Origin: an uncultured Opitutales bacterium
GTDB lineage: Bacteria > Verrucomicrobiota > Verrucomicrobiia > Opitutales > Intestinicryptomonadaceae
Length of the DNA stretch: 21,916 nt
Reading direction: 5' to 3'
Assembly (NCBI GenBank): GCA_900552245.1
Contig: URYY01000018.1
Coordinates: 1-21,916 of the forward strand
The first letter of the stretch is position 1. Every line of letters starts with the position of its first letter. Under the pieces are notes generated by a model. It was not told the origin of the DNA, did not search any database, and was given only the letters and a program-made list of their open reading frames with translations. Positions 1-7,431 of the stretch are shown here, piece by piece. A program made the position numbers and the translations under genes.

Positions 1-976
1 GAAAAGTAAGTTTATTTGCCAAATCGCTAAAAACTAATCTTCCCTTGTTTAAAAAATGCTCGCCTACATTTGCCTTGCTTGCTTGCAGAGCGGAAATTTC
101 CGAATCGTGCTTTTGTAATAGTCCGTCGGGGTCGGAAATCGCCTGCGCTTCTTGCGCAGCGGCCTCTGCAGCTTGTTTTGCGATTTGTACATCCTCTTTT
201 AATTTTTCTAAATCCGAAGCTAATAAAGTTATTTCACTTACAGCTTGTTCGGCCTCATCAACAGTAGATATTGCAATATTTTTTGCACTTTCAACGTCGC
301 CTTTTATGGATTCCAACTCCTCTTTATAGGCGGGCAAAAATTCTAGAGATTCTGAAATTAACGATTTTGTCTCCAACTTTGAATATATATCTAAGTTAGA
401 CCTAGCCAGATCCTTGGATTCCAAATCCGACAAATTTGCGCTCTTATTTAAAAAAAGCAATCCCGCCTCATCGCGCTTTATATACTGCGGATTTTCAATG
501 GGAAGCAGTTCAGGATCTGATAGAAAATTTTCCTCAACAAAAATCCAGCCTGAGGCAAAAGAAAGTTTAGACCCGTCCGAAAATTCAACTCTCAAACAGA
601 GCCACCGCTCACCGCTTGCAATTTGAGTCTCGATATTTGAAAACTTAAATACAGCATGCGGAACTTGACCATCAGCCTCCAAATCCAACTTACCGCTGGA
701 ATCGCAAATTGGATTCGAAAACTCCACGACTTCTTTCCGCATCAAAAGCGCAACAGTTCGGGGATCTGGAGCATTCATTGAACCCACGTCAAGAATCTCT
801 AAAACCGCACTCTGCGCCGCCGACATATCAGCAACTATTTCATTTTGAAGAAAGGTTGCCTCTACTAGCAAATCATCGCCGCGCCTGAATCTCACAGGCC
901 CTAGCGTTTGACTATCAATAGGCGAATCGCTAATTGCGGCATCCGCCATAATAACTATTTTTCTTGCGTTTGACAT
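1..976 (-). CDS. Putative phage-type tail fibre / baseplate protein, 3' end outside window
   Basis: Reading the minus strand from the ATG at 974-976 gives 325 codons with no stop before the window edge, so the gene is cut off. Residues 25-150 form a beta-rich module, including FRRGDD at 30-35. It is reminiscent of the N-terminal domain of phage baseplate upper proteins. Residues 181-199 carry a typical tail-fibre motif of the form NLSDLxSxxLARxNLxxYS. Residues 215-280 are a charged, alanine-rich coiled coil. Inference: a receptor-binding or tail-fibre protein from a prophage, a prophage remnant or a tailocin. No strong ribosome site precedes the ATG, but a promoter-like site lies about 25 bases upstream. 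The plus-strand frames here are shadows. The tail-fibre motif is the main support; the exact family is uncertain. Confidence 0.62.
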   Translation of the reverse strand, partial: MSNARKIVIMADAAISDSPIDSQTLGPVRFRRGDDLLVEATFLQNEIVADMSAAQSAVLEILDVGSMNAPDPRTVALLMRKEVVEFSNPICDSSGKLDLEADGQVPHAVFKFSNIETQIASGERWLCLRVEFSDGSKLSFASGWIFVEENFLSDPELLPIENPQYIKRDEAGLLFLNKSANLSDLESKDLARSNLDIYSKLETKSLISESLEFLPAYKEELESIKGDVESAKNIAISTVDEAEQAVSEITLLASDLEKLKEDVQIAKQAAEAAAQEAQAISDPDGLLQKHDSEISALQASKANVGEHFLNKGRLVFSDLANKLTF

Positions 977-1030
977 AATGTTTTAAATGTTAACTTTAAA
1001 CATTATATACAATACACAAAATAACACAAA
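977..1030 (-). promoter_or_regulatory. Promoter-like site and imperfect inverted repeat upstream of the tail-fibre-like gene
   Basis: On the minus strand a perfect TATAAT lies at 1007-1002. A weak -35 candidate, TTTGTG, sits 17 bases upstream at 1030-1025. Between the -10 and the ATG is an imperfect inverted repeat, AATGTTTTAA at 977-986 against TTTAAACATT at 995-1004, centred on GTTAAC. The repeat could be an operator. This is pattern reading only. Confidence 0.4.
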
Positions 1031-1100
1031 TTAACTTTTGATATTTTTGGAAAAATTTATTTTTTTGTAATATTTGAACTTGATTTAACCAATTGCACAA

Positions 1101-1130
1101 ATAAAAAGGGCGAAAGCCACGCTTTCGCCC
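1101..1130 (-). terminator. Rho-independent terminator of the exbB-exbD-exbD operon
   Basis: On the minus strand a perfect 10-bp stem, GGGCGAAAGC paired with GCTTTCGCCC, closes a 3-base loop (1108-1130). It is followed at once by a T-run (TTTTTAT, 1107-1101). It lies about 30 bases after the stop of the last exbD gene. It separates that operon from the tail-fibre-like gene, which therefore needs its own promoter. Confidence 0.93.
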
Positions 1131-1157
1131 AATGTTGAAAACTCTGTAAAATTTGCC

Positions 1158-1607
1158 CTATATTGCGTCCGAGAAGGAAACCTGCTTTATACCGGCCTTC
1201 GCACAGGCGTCGAGAACCGAGATAGAAGCCTGGTGGAATGAATCACCATCGGGAATAATTGTAACTACGGTAGCATGCCCTGCCGCATCGGAGCTTCGCT
1301 TTAGGCGTAGCAAAGTAGCAGCTAAATTGTCCAACTCATGTCCAGATAAAACCTCATCGGAAGCTGCAATTTCAGAACCATTCAGATATATGCTACTATT
1401 TGGCATTATCCTTACTACCTGCTCATTAGGCAATGATACCGAGTCCACAGGCGGAGCTTCAACAGGCAACATAACGGTTAAATCTGCCTCCTGCTGAATA
1501 GGCAAATACATAAAATATATCAACAACAAGAAGATCACATCCATCATAGAGGTTAGAGTAAAAGATGCATCCTCTATCTCAAGTCCTTTTTTCTTACGCC
1601 TTGCCAT
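1158..1607 (-). CDS. exbD: ExbD/TolR family protein (second copy)
   Basis: A 149-residue protein with a basic cytoplasmic N-terminus (MARRKKKG), a single membrane helix at about 21-36 and a periplasmic domain. The helix contains SMMDVIFLLL with the invariant Asp (residue 23), which in ExbD/TolR/MotB-type stators takes part in proton transfer. The frame could open further upstream at a TTG. I chose the ATG at 1607 because it lies one base after the stop of the preceding exbD and has a GGAG ten bases upstream. The protein would work with ExbB in a proton-driven inner-membrane complex that energises outer-membrane transport or envelope stability. It is the last gene of a three-gene operon that ends in a clear terminator. 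Whether it serves a TonB or a TolA-like partner cannot be told here. Confidence 0.88.
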   Translation of the reverse strand: MARRKKKGLEIEDASFTLTSMMDVIFLLLIYFMYLPIQQEADLTVMLPVEAPPVDSVSLPNEQVVRIMPNSSIYLNGSEIAASDEVLSGHELDNLAATLLRLKRSSDAAGHATVVTIIPDGDSFHQASISVLDACAKAGIKQVSFSDAI

Positions 1608-1608
1608 C

Positions 1609-2013
1609 TTACTGCTGCTCCACGCCAAATATTATATTAAAAACGCCTACTTTCGCACAGCGCTTCATAATCTCGCTAGTGTAACGATAAGGAGTTTCGG
1701 CATCGGCTCGCAAATACACACCCTTAAAATCCGGATTCTGCGCAAGAGCCGCGATGGCTTGCTCTATCTCATCGGCATCCGACGGCTTTGATCCCAAAAA
1801 GAAATTGCCGTCCTTGTCAATCGATACGTACTGTCTATCTCGACTGTCCTCAGTAACCTTAGCTTCCGGAGCAATCGGCATCTCTACCTTTACCATCTCC
1901 GCCGAAGCAAAACTGGTTACCGTCATAAAAAAGGCGATCAGAAGAAATACAACATCCATCATTGAAGTCAGCTCAAAGTGGACATCCTCATCCTCATGTA
2001 CTCTGATCTTCAT
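1609..2013 (-). CDS. exbD: ExbD/TolR family protein (first copy)
   Basis: A 134-residue protein with a short N-terminus, one membrane helix at about 19-37 and a periplasmic domain. The motif SMMDVVFLLI includes the conserved Asp at residue 20. A good ribosome site, GGAG, lies 8 bases before the ATG. It is 34 bases downstream of exbB and one base ahead of the second exbD, so the three are almost surely co-translated. The two ExbD proteins are clearly different beyond the membrane helix, so this is not a recent duplication. Paired ExbD subunits behind one ExbB are seen in several phyla; a mixed ExbD dimer is inference. Confidence 0.9.
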   Translation of the reverse strand: MKIRVHEDEDVHFELTSMMDVVFLLIAFFMTVTSFASAEMVKVEMPIAPEAKVTEDSRDRQYVSIDKDGNFFLGSKPSDADEIEQAIAALAQNPDFKGVYLRADAETPYRYTSEIMKRCAKVGVFNIIFGVEQQ

Positions 2014-2047
2014 TTATACCACTCCAAAACAAATTCAGAAAATAAAA

Positions 2048-2851
2048 TTACTTTGTAGATTCACCGCCGGTAACGCCGAGGTCCTGAGGCCCATACTTAT
2101 CCGCAACCTTGAATGTAAACATAAGATCGCCAACAATCTTACTCATAGATGAAGCTACCTTTCCATACTGATTCTTGAAATAGAAGAACAGGAACATAGC
2201 AGGTATACCAATTATCATTCCAGCAGCCGTAGTAATAAGAGCCTCGGAAATATTGTCGGCAAGTTTCTGAGCACTGCCCGCCCCCTCTGCAGCAATTGTA
2301 TTAAAGGCCTTGACCATACCGGAAACCGTACCAAACAAACCTAACATGGGGGAAATCGAAGCTATCAGAGCCAGATAATTCACCATCACATACGGACCCG
2401 CCATTTCCTCGATTGAGGACTCTTCCATAGCATCTTCAATAGAATCCCAATTTCTCTCCTTATTAATGACGCGAGCCAAGCCAGAACCAACTATGTTTGT
2501 AAGAGGCGACGGATTCTTTTCACAATATGCAATAGCATCGTCCACCTTCAACTCATTCAGGAGAGCACTCAAAGCCTTTATATCCTTCGGAGCCGCAAAT
2601 TTTACAGGACGAATCGAAATAAAATTAACTATGGCTATAGCCGTCCCCGCAATAGCGCAAAAGCCCAAGGGATACATGGTTATACCGCCCGCGACCCACA
2701 TATCGCCCAATGTCATTCCCGAAACCTTCTGGACATCTTCCTTTTTATTCGCCTCCGTAGCGGGAGAATTGGCAGCCTCTTGGGCCTGAAGCGAAAGTCC
2801 CAAAAAGGAGATTAAGACGGTTGTCAAAATAACTAGTAGTTTATTTTTCAT
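2048..2851 (-). CDS. exbB: ExbB/TolQ/MotA proton-channel family protein with signal peptide
   Basis: A 267-residue protein. Residues 1-23 look like a cleavable signal peptide (basic start, long hydrophobic stretch, LQAQ). Three membrane helices follow at about 54-78, 156-180 and 200-226. The family core ASISPMLGLFGTVSGM lies at 164-179, and the third helix contains the conserved small-residue and Thr pattern (ALITTAAGMIIGIP). It would form the pentameric channel that, with ExbD, turns proton flow into mechanical work at the inner membrane. The extra signal-peptide region before helix 1 is longer than in E. coli ExbB but is known in other phyla. It leads the exbB-exbD-exbD operon. No clear ribosome site precedes the ATG. 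TolQ is the alternative name. Confidence 0.9.
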   Translation of the reverse strand: MKNKLLVILTTVLISFLGLSLQAQEAANSPATEANKKEDVQKVSGMTLGDMWVAGGITMYPLGFCAIAGTAIAIVNFISIRPVKFAAPKDIKALSALLNELKVDDAIAYCEKNPSPLTNIVGSGLARVINKERNWDSIEDAMEESSIEEMAGPYVMVNYLALIASISPMLGLFGTVSGMVKAFNTIAAEGAGSAQKLADNISEALITTAAGMIIGIPAMFLFFYFKNQYGKVASSMSKIVGDLMFTFKVADKYGPQDLGVTGGESTK

Positions 2852-3031
2852 TGTTAATATTATGTATTTTATTCTCTGATAAAGTTTCTACTGCACAACA
2901 AAACTAGTAGTAACTGTTTTCTGTGCATGCTGACACAACATAAAACACGATGCAAGATTTTTTTTTAAAATTTTACCCTACACATTTCTATCCGCCATAA
3001 AACATCGGCTATCCAATTAGACACCGCCTTG

Positions 3032-4081
3032 TTAATTATCCTTAACTTTATTTTTTTCAGCAAGTAATGCAAGTTGACCGCATGCGGCTTCAATATCCGA
3101 CCCCTTCTCGCGACGCAAGGTTACAGAAACTTTTTTTGATTTCAAAGCTCTAAAAAATGTATTTCTCCTAAATAAATCCGGTCTTTTCCATTCTAAGCCT
3201 TCAACCTTGTTGTAGGGTATCAAATTGACGTGAGCGTGCAATCTCAAGGCAATTTTAGCAAGCTCGTCGGCATCCGAGAGAGAATCGTTTATTCGGTCTA
3301 TCAGTATGTATTCGAGAGTTAGCATGCGACCGTTGGATTTTGAAAACAAATCGAGCGCCGGCAGCAATTTTTCGAGAGGATATCGCTTATTTACAGGCAT
3401 TATTTTGTCTCTAACTGCGTTTGTCGGACCATGCAAACTAAGCGCAAGCCTATATGGAAAATTCATAGCCGCAAGTTCCGCTATCTTGTCTGCGATTCCG
3501 CAAGTGGACACCGTAATTCTGCGGGCACCAAAGCCAAACCTCAAATTTATTACGGACAGGGCGCGCAACACATTGTCGAAGTTTGCCAAAGGCTCGCCCA
3601 TTCCCATTACAACAATATTTTCAAACTCAAATTTTGAATCCTTGGCAAATGGAAGAAGCTGAGATATTATCTCCGATGCCGTTAAATTTCTCTTAAACCC
3701 TCTCAATGTCGAGGCGCAAAAGCGACAGCGCTGGGCACAGCCCACTTGAGTGCTTATACATAGCGTTTTTCTCAGCTCCTCGGACTCATCGCAAGGCGCC
3801 TCCAAAATGACGCACTCGATAAAGTAGCCGTCTTCAAGCTCAAACAGGTGCTTGCCCGTATCATCTATCGATATTTTGCAATTTAAAGGCCTGGCTGAAG
3901 CAACAGTATACTTCTCGGCTAAAAACTCCCTCAGCTTCTTTGGTATGTTTGTTATTGCCGAGAAATCGAAAATCTTTCTTCCGTACACGGCCTCCCAAAC
4001 CTGCTTTGCGCGGAACTTTTCAAAGCCCGCCTTTAGCAGCTCATCTGAAAGACTTTCAAAGTCTAAATCAAAAAAAGACAT
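3032..4081 (-). CDS. rlmN: Dual-specificity 23S rRNA/tRNA adenine C2-methyltransferase RlmN
   Basis: A 349-residue radical-SAM enzyme that methylates C2 of A2503 in 23S rRNA and, in studied cases, A37 of some tRNAs. The [4Fe-4S] motif CxxxCxxC is at Cys115, Cys119 and Cys122. A further Cys at 108 precedes it (TLCISTQVGC). The methyl-carrying Cys is expected at 334 in EAACGQL. Other family blocks are present: VVMGMGEPLANFDNV at 157-171, SLHGP near 215, and LIPYN near 287. The length matches the family. It starts 3 bases after a small lipoprotein gene on the same strand, so the two are likely co-transcribed. Cfr is the only close alternative; the housekeeping context and overall sequence favour RlmN. 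Confidence 0.96.
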   Translation of the reverse strand: MSFFDLDFESLSDELLKAGFEKFRAKQVWEAVYGRKIFDFSAITNIPKKLREFLAEKYTVASARPLNCKISIDDTGKHLFELEDGYFIECVILEAPCDESEELRKTLCISTQVGCAQRCRFCASTLRGFKRNLTASEIISQLLPFAKDSKFEFENIVVMGMGEPLANFDNVLRALSVINLRFGFGARRITVSTCGIADKIAELAAMNFPYRLALSLHGPTNAVRDKIMPVNKRYPLEKLLPALDLFSKSNGRMLTLEYILIDRINDSLSDADELAKIALRLHAHVNLIPYNKVEGLEWKRPDLFRRNTFFRALKSKKVSVTLRREKGSDIEAACGQLALLAEKNKVKDN

Positions 4082-4084
4082 CTG

Positions 4085-4297
4085 CTAAAACCTGTCCGGA
4101 GATTCCGGACGCCAAACATCCCTACCCATGGAGCGATTCTGCTTGCGCACCTTGTCCATGTAGGATTCCGTATTTCTGGTTTTGCCGGAAATTACACTGC
4201 CAATTGGGGTTTCGCGGGCATCCTCTTTTACGCTCTCGCACGCGCACAGAAATAAAGCCGCCAAAGACAGCAAAAACAGAGTAAACATCGCTTTCAT
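4085..4297 (-). CDS. Small putative lipoprotein
   Basis: A 70-residue protein with a hydrophobic signal segment at residues 4-18 and a lipobox-like LCAC, which would make Cys20 the lipidated residue. The mature part is only about 50 residues, polar and basic, ending in WRPESPDRF. I do not recognise a family. It directly precedes rlmN with a 3-base gap. A TATATAAC stretch about 12 bases before the ATG may be the -10 box for the pair, with a poor -35. The lipobox and the tight spacing make it credible as a gene; the function is unknown. Confidence 0.7.
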   Translation of the reverse strand: MKAMFTLFLLSLAALFLCACESVKEDARETPIGSVISGKTRNTESYMDKVRKQNRSMGRDVWRPESPDRF

Positions 4298-4349
4298 ACA
4301 ATCAGACTTGTTATATATATTTAGTTATATTTCAAGTAAAAACGGCAAA

Positions 4350-4571
4350 CTACACCACTATCCTTGCATTGTAGGACCATCTCTGCTCGTGCTTGCCCTT
4401 CGAATTTCTATAAATTATCTTCTCGAACTTAAGCATCAGCGCTCCGCACTTGCGCTCCACCGAGCGCTCGTGGCAAGTTTCGGGATCCGGCAGATCTTTT
4501 ACAATCTCCGACAACTTTCTAAGCGGAACTAAGGCTTTTTTAGTATTTGAGTGTGCTAAATTGCTTTCCAT
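4350..4571 (-). CDS. Conserved-looking small protein of unknown function, coupled to agmatine deiminase
   Basis: A 73-residue protein starting at the ATG at 4571, which lies inside the last codons of the agmatine deiminase gene and overlaps it by 16 bases. AGGA 6-7 bases upstream is a good ribosome site and decides this start over an ATG 24 bases earlier. The protein is basic and probably soluble. Its centre has two Cys (TCHERSVERKC) followed by a block rich in Lys, Tyr and Trp (FEKIIYRNSKGK, EQRWSYN) that looks like a small folded or nucleic-acid-binding unit. I do not recognise a family. The overlap suggests translational coupling with the deiminase gene, but not a shared function. Confidence 0.66.
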   Translation of the reverse strand: MESNLAHSNTKKALVPLRKLSEIVKDLPDPETCHERSVERKCGALMLKFEKIIYRNSKGKHEQRWSYNARIVV

Positions 4572-5575
4572 AAAGGTTCCTGCTGCGTTAGACAATGTAC
4601 AGTTCCACCCTCCATCAAGAAATACCTCGATTCAATCCCGCAAATCTCGCGGTTTTCGAACATTTCAGAAATAATCCCCATCGCCCTATCGTCGCTGCGC
4701 TTCTGACCGAATGTGGGAACGAGCACGGCGCCATTTGTAACAAGGTAGTTTGCGTAGCTTGCGGGGGCAATCTTGCCGCCCAATACTACAGGCTCGTCCG
4801 GAAGCGGCAGAGGCAAAACTTGCAATAGCTTGCCCGACATATCCTCGCTCTCCTTTAGCATCGCAAAATTCTCGCTCAACTGGTAGCAGGACGGATTGTC
4901 GTTCCCGCACAGCGCGGCAAGCACTACCCCACCTTCGGTAAAGCGCGCAAGATTGTCGATATGCCCGTCGGTATCGTCATTTACAAGACCGTCGGGAAGT
5001 CTCAATACCTTCTTGCAGCCTGTCGCCGAAAGTAAAATTTCATCGACTTTAGAAGGCGACAAATTGTTCCTATTGGGATTTTGAACAACGCAATCCGTCG
5101 TAAGCAAAATTCCGTCCTTGGAAAATTCCAGAGCCCCGCCCTCGCAAACAAAATTCTCAATGCGCTCGCACTTTGCCCCCGCAGCCTTTGCCATTTTTGA
5201 CGCCAAGGCGTCGTCCAAATCCCACGGAGGGAATTTGCCGCCCCAAGCGTTGTATTTAAAATCTATGGCCTCCAGCGAATTTTCGCCAATTCTAAATATT
5301 GCGCCGCTATCTCTGCACCAAACATCGTTTGTCTTGTGATCGTAAAACTCTATGTTGGACATATCGGCCTTTGCCGCATTCAAAAGCCTTTTGGCCTCGC
5401 TCTGGGCGTCCAATGGGCAGTTTAATCGGGTTAGCACGAATTTACTCAGCACACTCCCCAGATTTGCGAAGCTTTGCAACACCTCGTTTCTCGCGGAAGT
5501 CCACCAAGTGCTCATAGCTGGCCATGTAATCCACACGGCCCTGTGTTCTGACCATTCGCACGGAACGTAGCTCAT
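4556..5575 (-). CDS. aguA: Agmatine deiminase (peptidyl-arginine deiminase family)
   Basis: A 339-residue enzyme converting agmatine to N-carbamoylputrescine and ammonia, a step from arginine to putrescine. Family blocks seen: WPAMSTWW near 18-25; DVWCRDSG at 84-91; FKYNAWGGKFPPW near 106-118; EGGALE at 145-150; QNPNRN at 165-170; DDTDGHIDN at 200-208 with the catalytic His205; and GGTVHCLTQQEP at 323-334 with the nucleophile Cys328. Length fits AguA. The start ATG overlaps the stop of the CNNM gene (ATGA) and has AAGGA upstream, indicating coupling. No N-carbamoylputrescine amidase (aguB), often next to aguA, is seen. A peptidyl-arginine deiminase is a less likely alternative, since no signal peptide is present. 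Confidence 0.92.
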   Translation of the reverse strand: MSYVPCEWSEHRAVWITWPAMSTWWTSARNEVLQSFANLGSVLSKFVLTRLNCPLDAQSEAKRLLNAAKADMSNIEFYDHKTNDVWCRDSGAIFRIGENSLEAIDFKYNAWGGKFPPWDLDDALASKMAKAAGAKCERIENFVCEGGALEFSKDGILLTTDCVVQNPNRNNLSPSKVDEILLSATGCKKVLRLPDGLVNDDTDGHIDNLARFTEGGVVLAALCGNDNPSCYQLSENFAMLKESEDMSGKLLQVLPLPLPDEPVVLGGKIAPASYANYLVTNGAVLVPTFGQKRSDDRAMGIISEMFENREICGIESRYFLMEGGTVHCLTQQEPLWKAI

Positions 5576-6618
5576 TTTCTATCCTTCATTCTTTTGCGCT
5601 TTAGCGCAAGATCCCTCATATCTACAGCTATATCGTCGGGCTCAAAAATTTCCGACCCCAACAAATGCTCAAATATGTCTTCCAGAGTTACGACTCCCGT
5701 GAGAGATCCATACTCATCAACAACTATACCCATGTGGTGGTGCTTCTTTATAAGCTGGCGCAATACGCTCAGAGAGCTTCCGTTTTCAGGCACAAAAACC
5801 GCATCTTTCACAAACTCCCCAACCTTTCGGGAGTCCTCGTCATTCGCCTTTGCCAATAGCAAATCGCGCCTTCTTACAACGCCTACTATATTGTCTATGC
5901 TCTTTCTGTAAACCGGCAGCCTTCCGAATGAAATTCGGCTGCGCTTCTCAAAAACTTCACCAACCGTCTGAGACTCCTCCAGAGCCAAGATTACCGTGCG
6001 CGGAGTCATTATCTCGGAAATTAAAGTATCGTCCAAAGACAGCGTATTTGCAATTAGCTCCTTTTCCTGCATAGAAATAAGGCCGTCTTTTGCGCCCTTT
6101 TCGGCAAGTAGTTTAATCTCGTCCTCGCTGGCGCTAACGCGGGTTGCTCCGCTTGTGAGAAAGGATATTAGCTTGCTCATAAACGTCGAAACCGGCCACA
6201 TCGCAATTCTTATCCAATACAGCGGATAAACCATGTAAGGAAGAAGCGCCGGCCTGTATAGAATGCCTATGTTCTTTGGCAAAATCTCGGAGAACACTAA
6301 AATTGTAAGAGTTAAAAAAGCCGGAAATGTGTAGCGCGAGTGGAAATCTGAGCCCAAAAGCGGAGATACGTGAGTTGCAAAGAGCACGCCCGATAGAGTC
6401 GCGCCAAACGTATTTGCTATTGTATTTAAGGATAGTATGGCGGAACTAGAGCGATCTATCTGGCGGGTGAAGAGATCTAAAAGCTCTCCGGAGCGCGGAT
6501 GGCGCTTCTTCAAAGCCTCAATTTCCGACTGCTTTGCACTGAGCAACATAGCCTCAAAAAGAGAGCAAAACGCCGAAACCGAAAGAGTAGCCAACACTGT
6601 TAAAATAAAGTAAACCAT
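5572..6618 (-). CDS. CNNM/CBS-pair membrane protein (HlyC/CorC-like, DUF21)
   Basis: A 348-residue membrane protein. Residues 1-160 form a DUF21/CNNM transmembrane domain with SLFEAMLLSAKQSEIEAL near 19-36 and SEILPKNIGI near 110-119. A linker with EKELIANTLSLDDTLISEIMTPR follows, then a CBS pair that ends in GVVTLEDIFEHLLGSEI. The C-terminal CorC/HlyC domain present in many relatives is missing; only about 25 charged residues follow the CBS pair. Such proteins are tied to magnesium or cobalt efflux; 'hemolysin' is a historical label. A TTG six bases upstream is in frame, but the ATG at 6618 looks more natural. The gene overlaps aguA by 4 bases. The metal specificity is not shown by the sequence. 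Confidence 0.88.
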   Translation of the reverse strand: MVYFILTVLATLSVSAFCSLFEAMLLSAKQSEIEALKKRHPRSGELLDLFTRQIDRSSSAILSLNTIANTFGATLSGVLFATHVSPLLGSDFHSRYTFPAFLTLTILVFSEILPKNIGILYRPALLPYMVYPLYWIRIAMWPVSTFMSKLISFLTSGATRVSASEDEIKLLAEKGAKDGLISMQEKELIANTLSLDDTLISEIMTPRTVILALEESQTVGEVFEKRSRISFGRLPVYRKSIDNIVGVVRRRDLLLAKANDEDSRKVGEFVKDAVFVPENGSSLSVLRQLIKKHHHMGIVVDEYGSLTGVVTLEDIFEHLLGSEIFEPDDIAVDMRDLALKRKRMKDRK

Positions 6619-6629
6619 CTTCAATTATA
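6619..6629 (-). promoter_or_regulatory. Possible -10 box very close to the CNNM start codon
   Basis: On the minus strand a perfect TATAAT occupies 6629-6624, leaving only five bases before the ATG at 6618. If used, transcription would begin at or next to the start codon and give a leaderless message. No convincing -35 is seen at the right distance, only a T-rich stretch. Confidence 0.3.
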
Positions 6630-6683
6630 AATAGCTCATTTTACAAAAAAGCATATTCGCCGCAACAATATTTTAAAAAATAC

Positions 6684-7418
6684 TCAGTAAAAGACCTTCT
6701 CTAAGAAGAGTCCGCAAGCCGGGGCCGTGGAAAATTTATTGGTTCGCACCCTCGCCTCTAAGATTGCTTTTATGTCGCTTTCGTCCAACTTGCCCCAACC
6801 GACTTCCATTAAAGCCCCCGCGATTATCCTCACCATCTTGTAAAGATAGCCGCTTCCCTCGGTCAGAATCTTTATTTTCTTGCCTCGCTTTGAGACGTTG
6901 AGCTTGTAGATGGTCTTGACGGGATTGTCCCTATCATGTCCCCTATTGGCGGAAAAAGCGGTAAAGTCGTGAGTGCCCAAGAGCACATTTGCGGCCCTTT
7001 GCATTTTTTCAATATCCAACTTGCGCCTTCCAAGGCTGTAAAAGTAGCGAGCCTCGTATGGGGGCGCATAGCCCTCATATATATTGTAGGCGTAGCGCTT
7101 TCCTCTCGCAGAGTAGCGAGCGTGGAAATCGGCAGGTGCAAGTTGCACTTTTGAAATTTGTATTCCACTGGGCAAACCGTGCAGCAAAGCCTTTGATAAT
7201 TCGCAAACCCCGTGCGCCCACGGAGCGTCAAAATGGAAAACTTGCGCCTTTGCGTGGACCCCCGCATCGGTGCGCCCACTGCCGTGAATCCTGATTTTTG
7301 ACTTAAAAATTTCGCCCAAGCGCGACTCAATAAAGTCCTGAATAGTGCCGCCTCCAAGTTGGCTTTGCCAGCCCTTAAAATCGGTTCCGTCGTAGGCGCA
7401 AGTGCACTTAAAGCGCAT
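6684..7418 (-). CDS. truA: tRNA pseudouridine(38-40) synthase TruA
   Basis: A 244-residue enzyme that isomerises uridines 38-40 in the tRNA anticodon stem-loop. The N-terminal strand CAYDGTDFKGWQ (residues 7-18) is a TruA hallmark. The catalytic motif GSGRTDAGVHA carries Asp51. Later blocks such as RYSARGKRYAYNI, HDFTAFS and GSGYLYKMVRIIAGALMEVG match the family. The frame also has an ATG at 7457 that would add 13 polar residues and overlap ruvX. I prefer 7418, which starts just before the conserved strand and 13 bases after the ruvX stop. Neither start has a clear ribosome site. The position right after ruvX suggests one transcript. Confidence 0.95.
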   Translation of the reverse strand: MRFKCTCAYDGTDFKGWQSQLGGGTIQDFIESRLGEIFKSKIRIHGSGRTDAGVHAKAQVFHFDAPWAHGVCELSKALLHGLPSGIQISKVQLAPADFHARYSARGKRYAYNIYEGYAPPYEARYFYSLGRRKLDIEKMQRAANVLLGTHDFTAFSANRGHDRDNPVKTIYKLNVSKRGKKIKILTEGSGYLYKMVRIIAGALMEVGWGKLDESDIKAILEARVRTNKFSTAPACGLFLEKVFY

Positions 7419-7431
7419 AGAGGGGCTATTT

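Noticed and set aside
45..626. Several plus-strand frames of 65-94 codons at the left end
   Set aside because: They lie opposite the long tail-fibre-like frame, are Ser/Cys/Ala-rich as antisense frames often are, and have no ribosome sites.
2852..3031. Possible terminator or small RNA between rlmN and exbB
   Set aside because: T- and A-rich runs are present, but no stem of useful length precedes a T-run on either strand.
6872..7357. 161-codon minus-strand frame inside truA
   Set aside because: It is an out-of-frame reading of truA, which has full family motifs; the alternative product resembles nothing.
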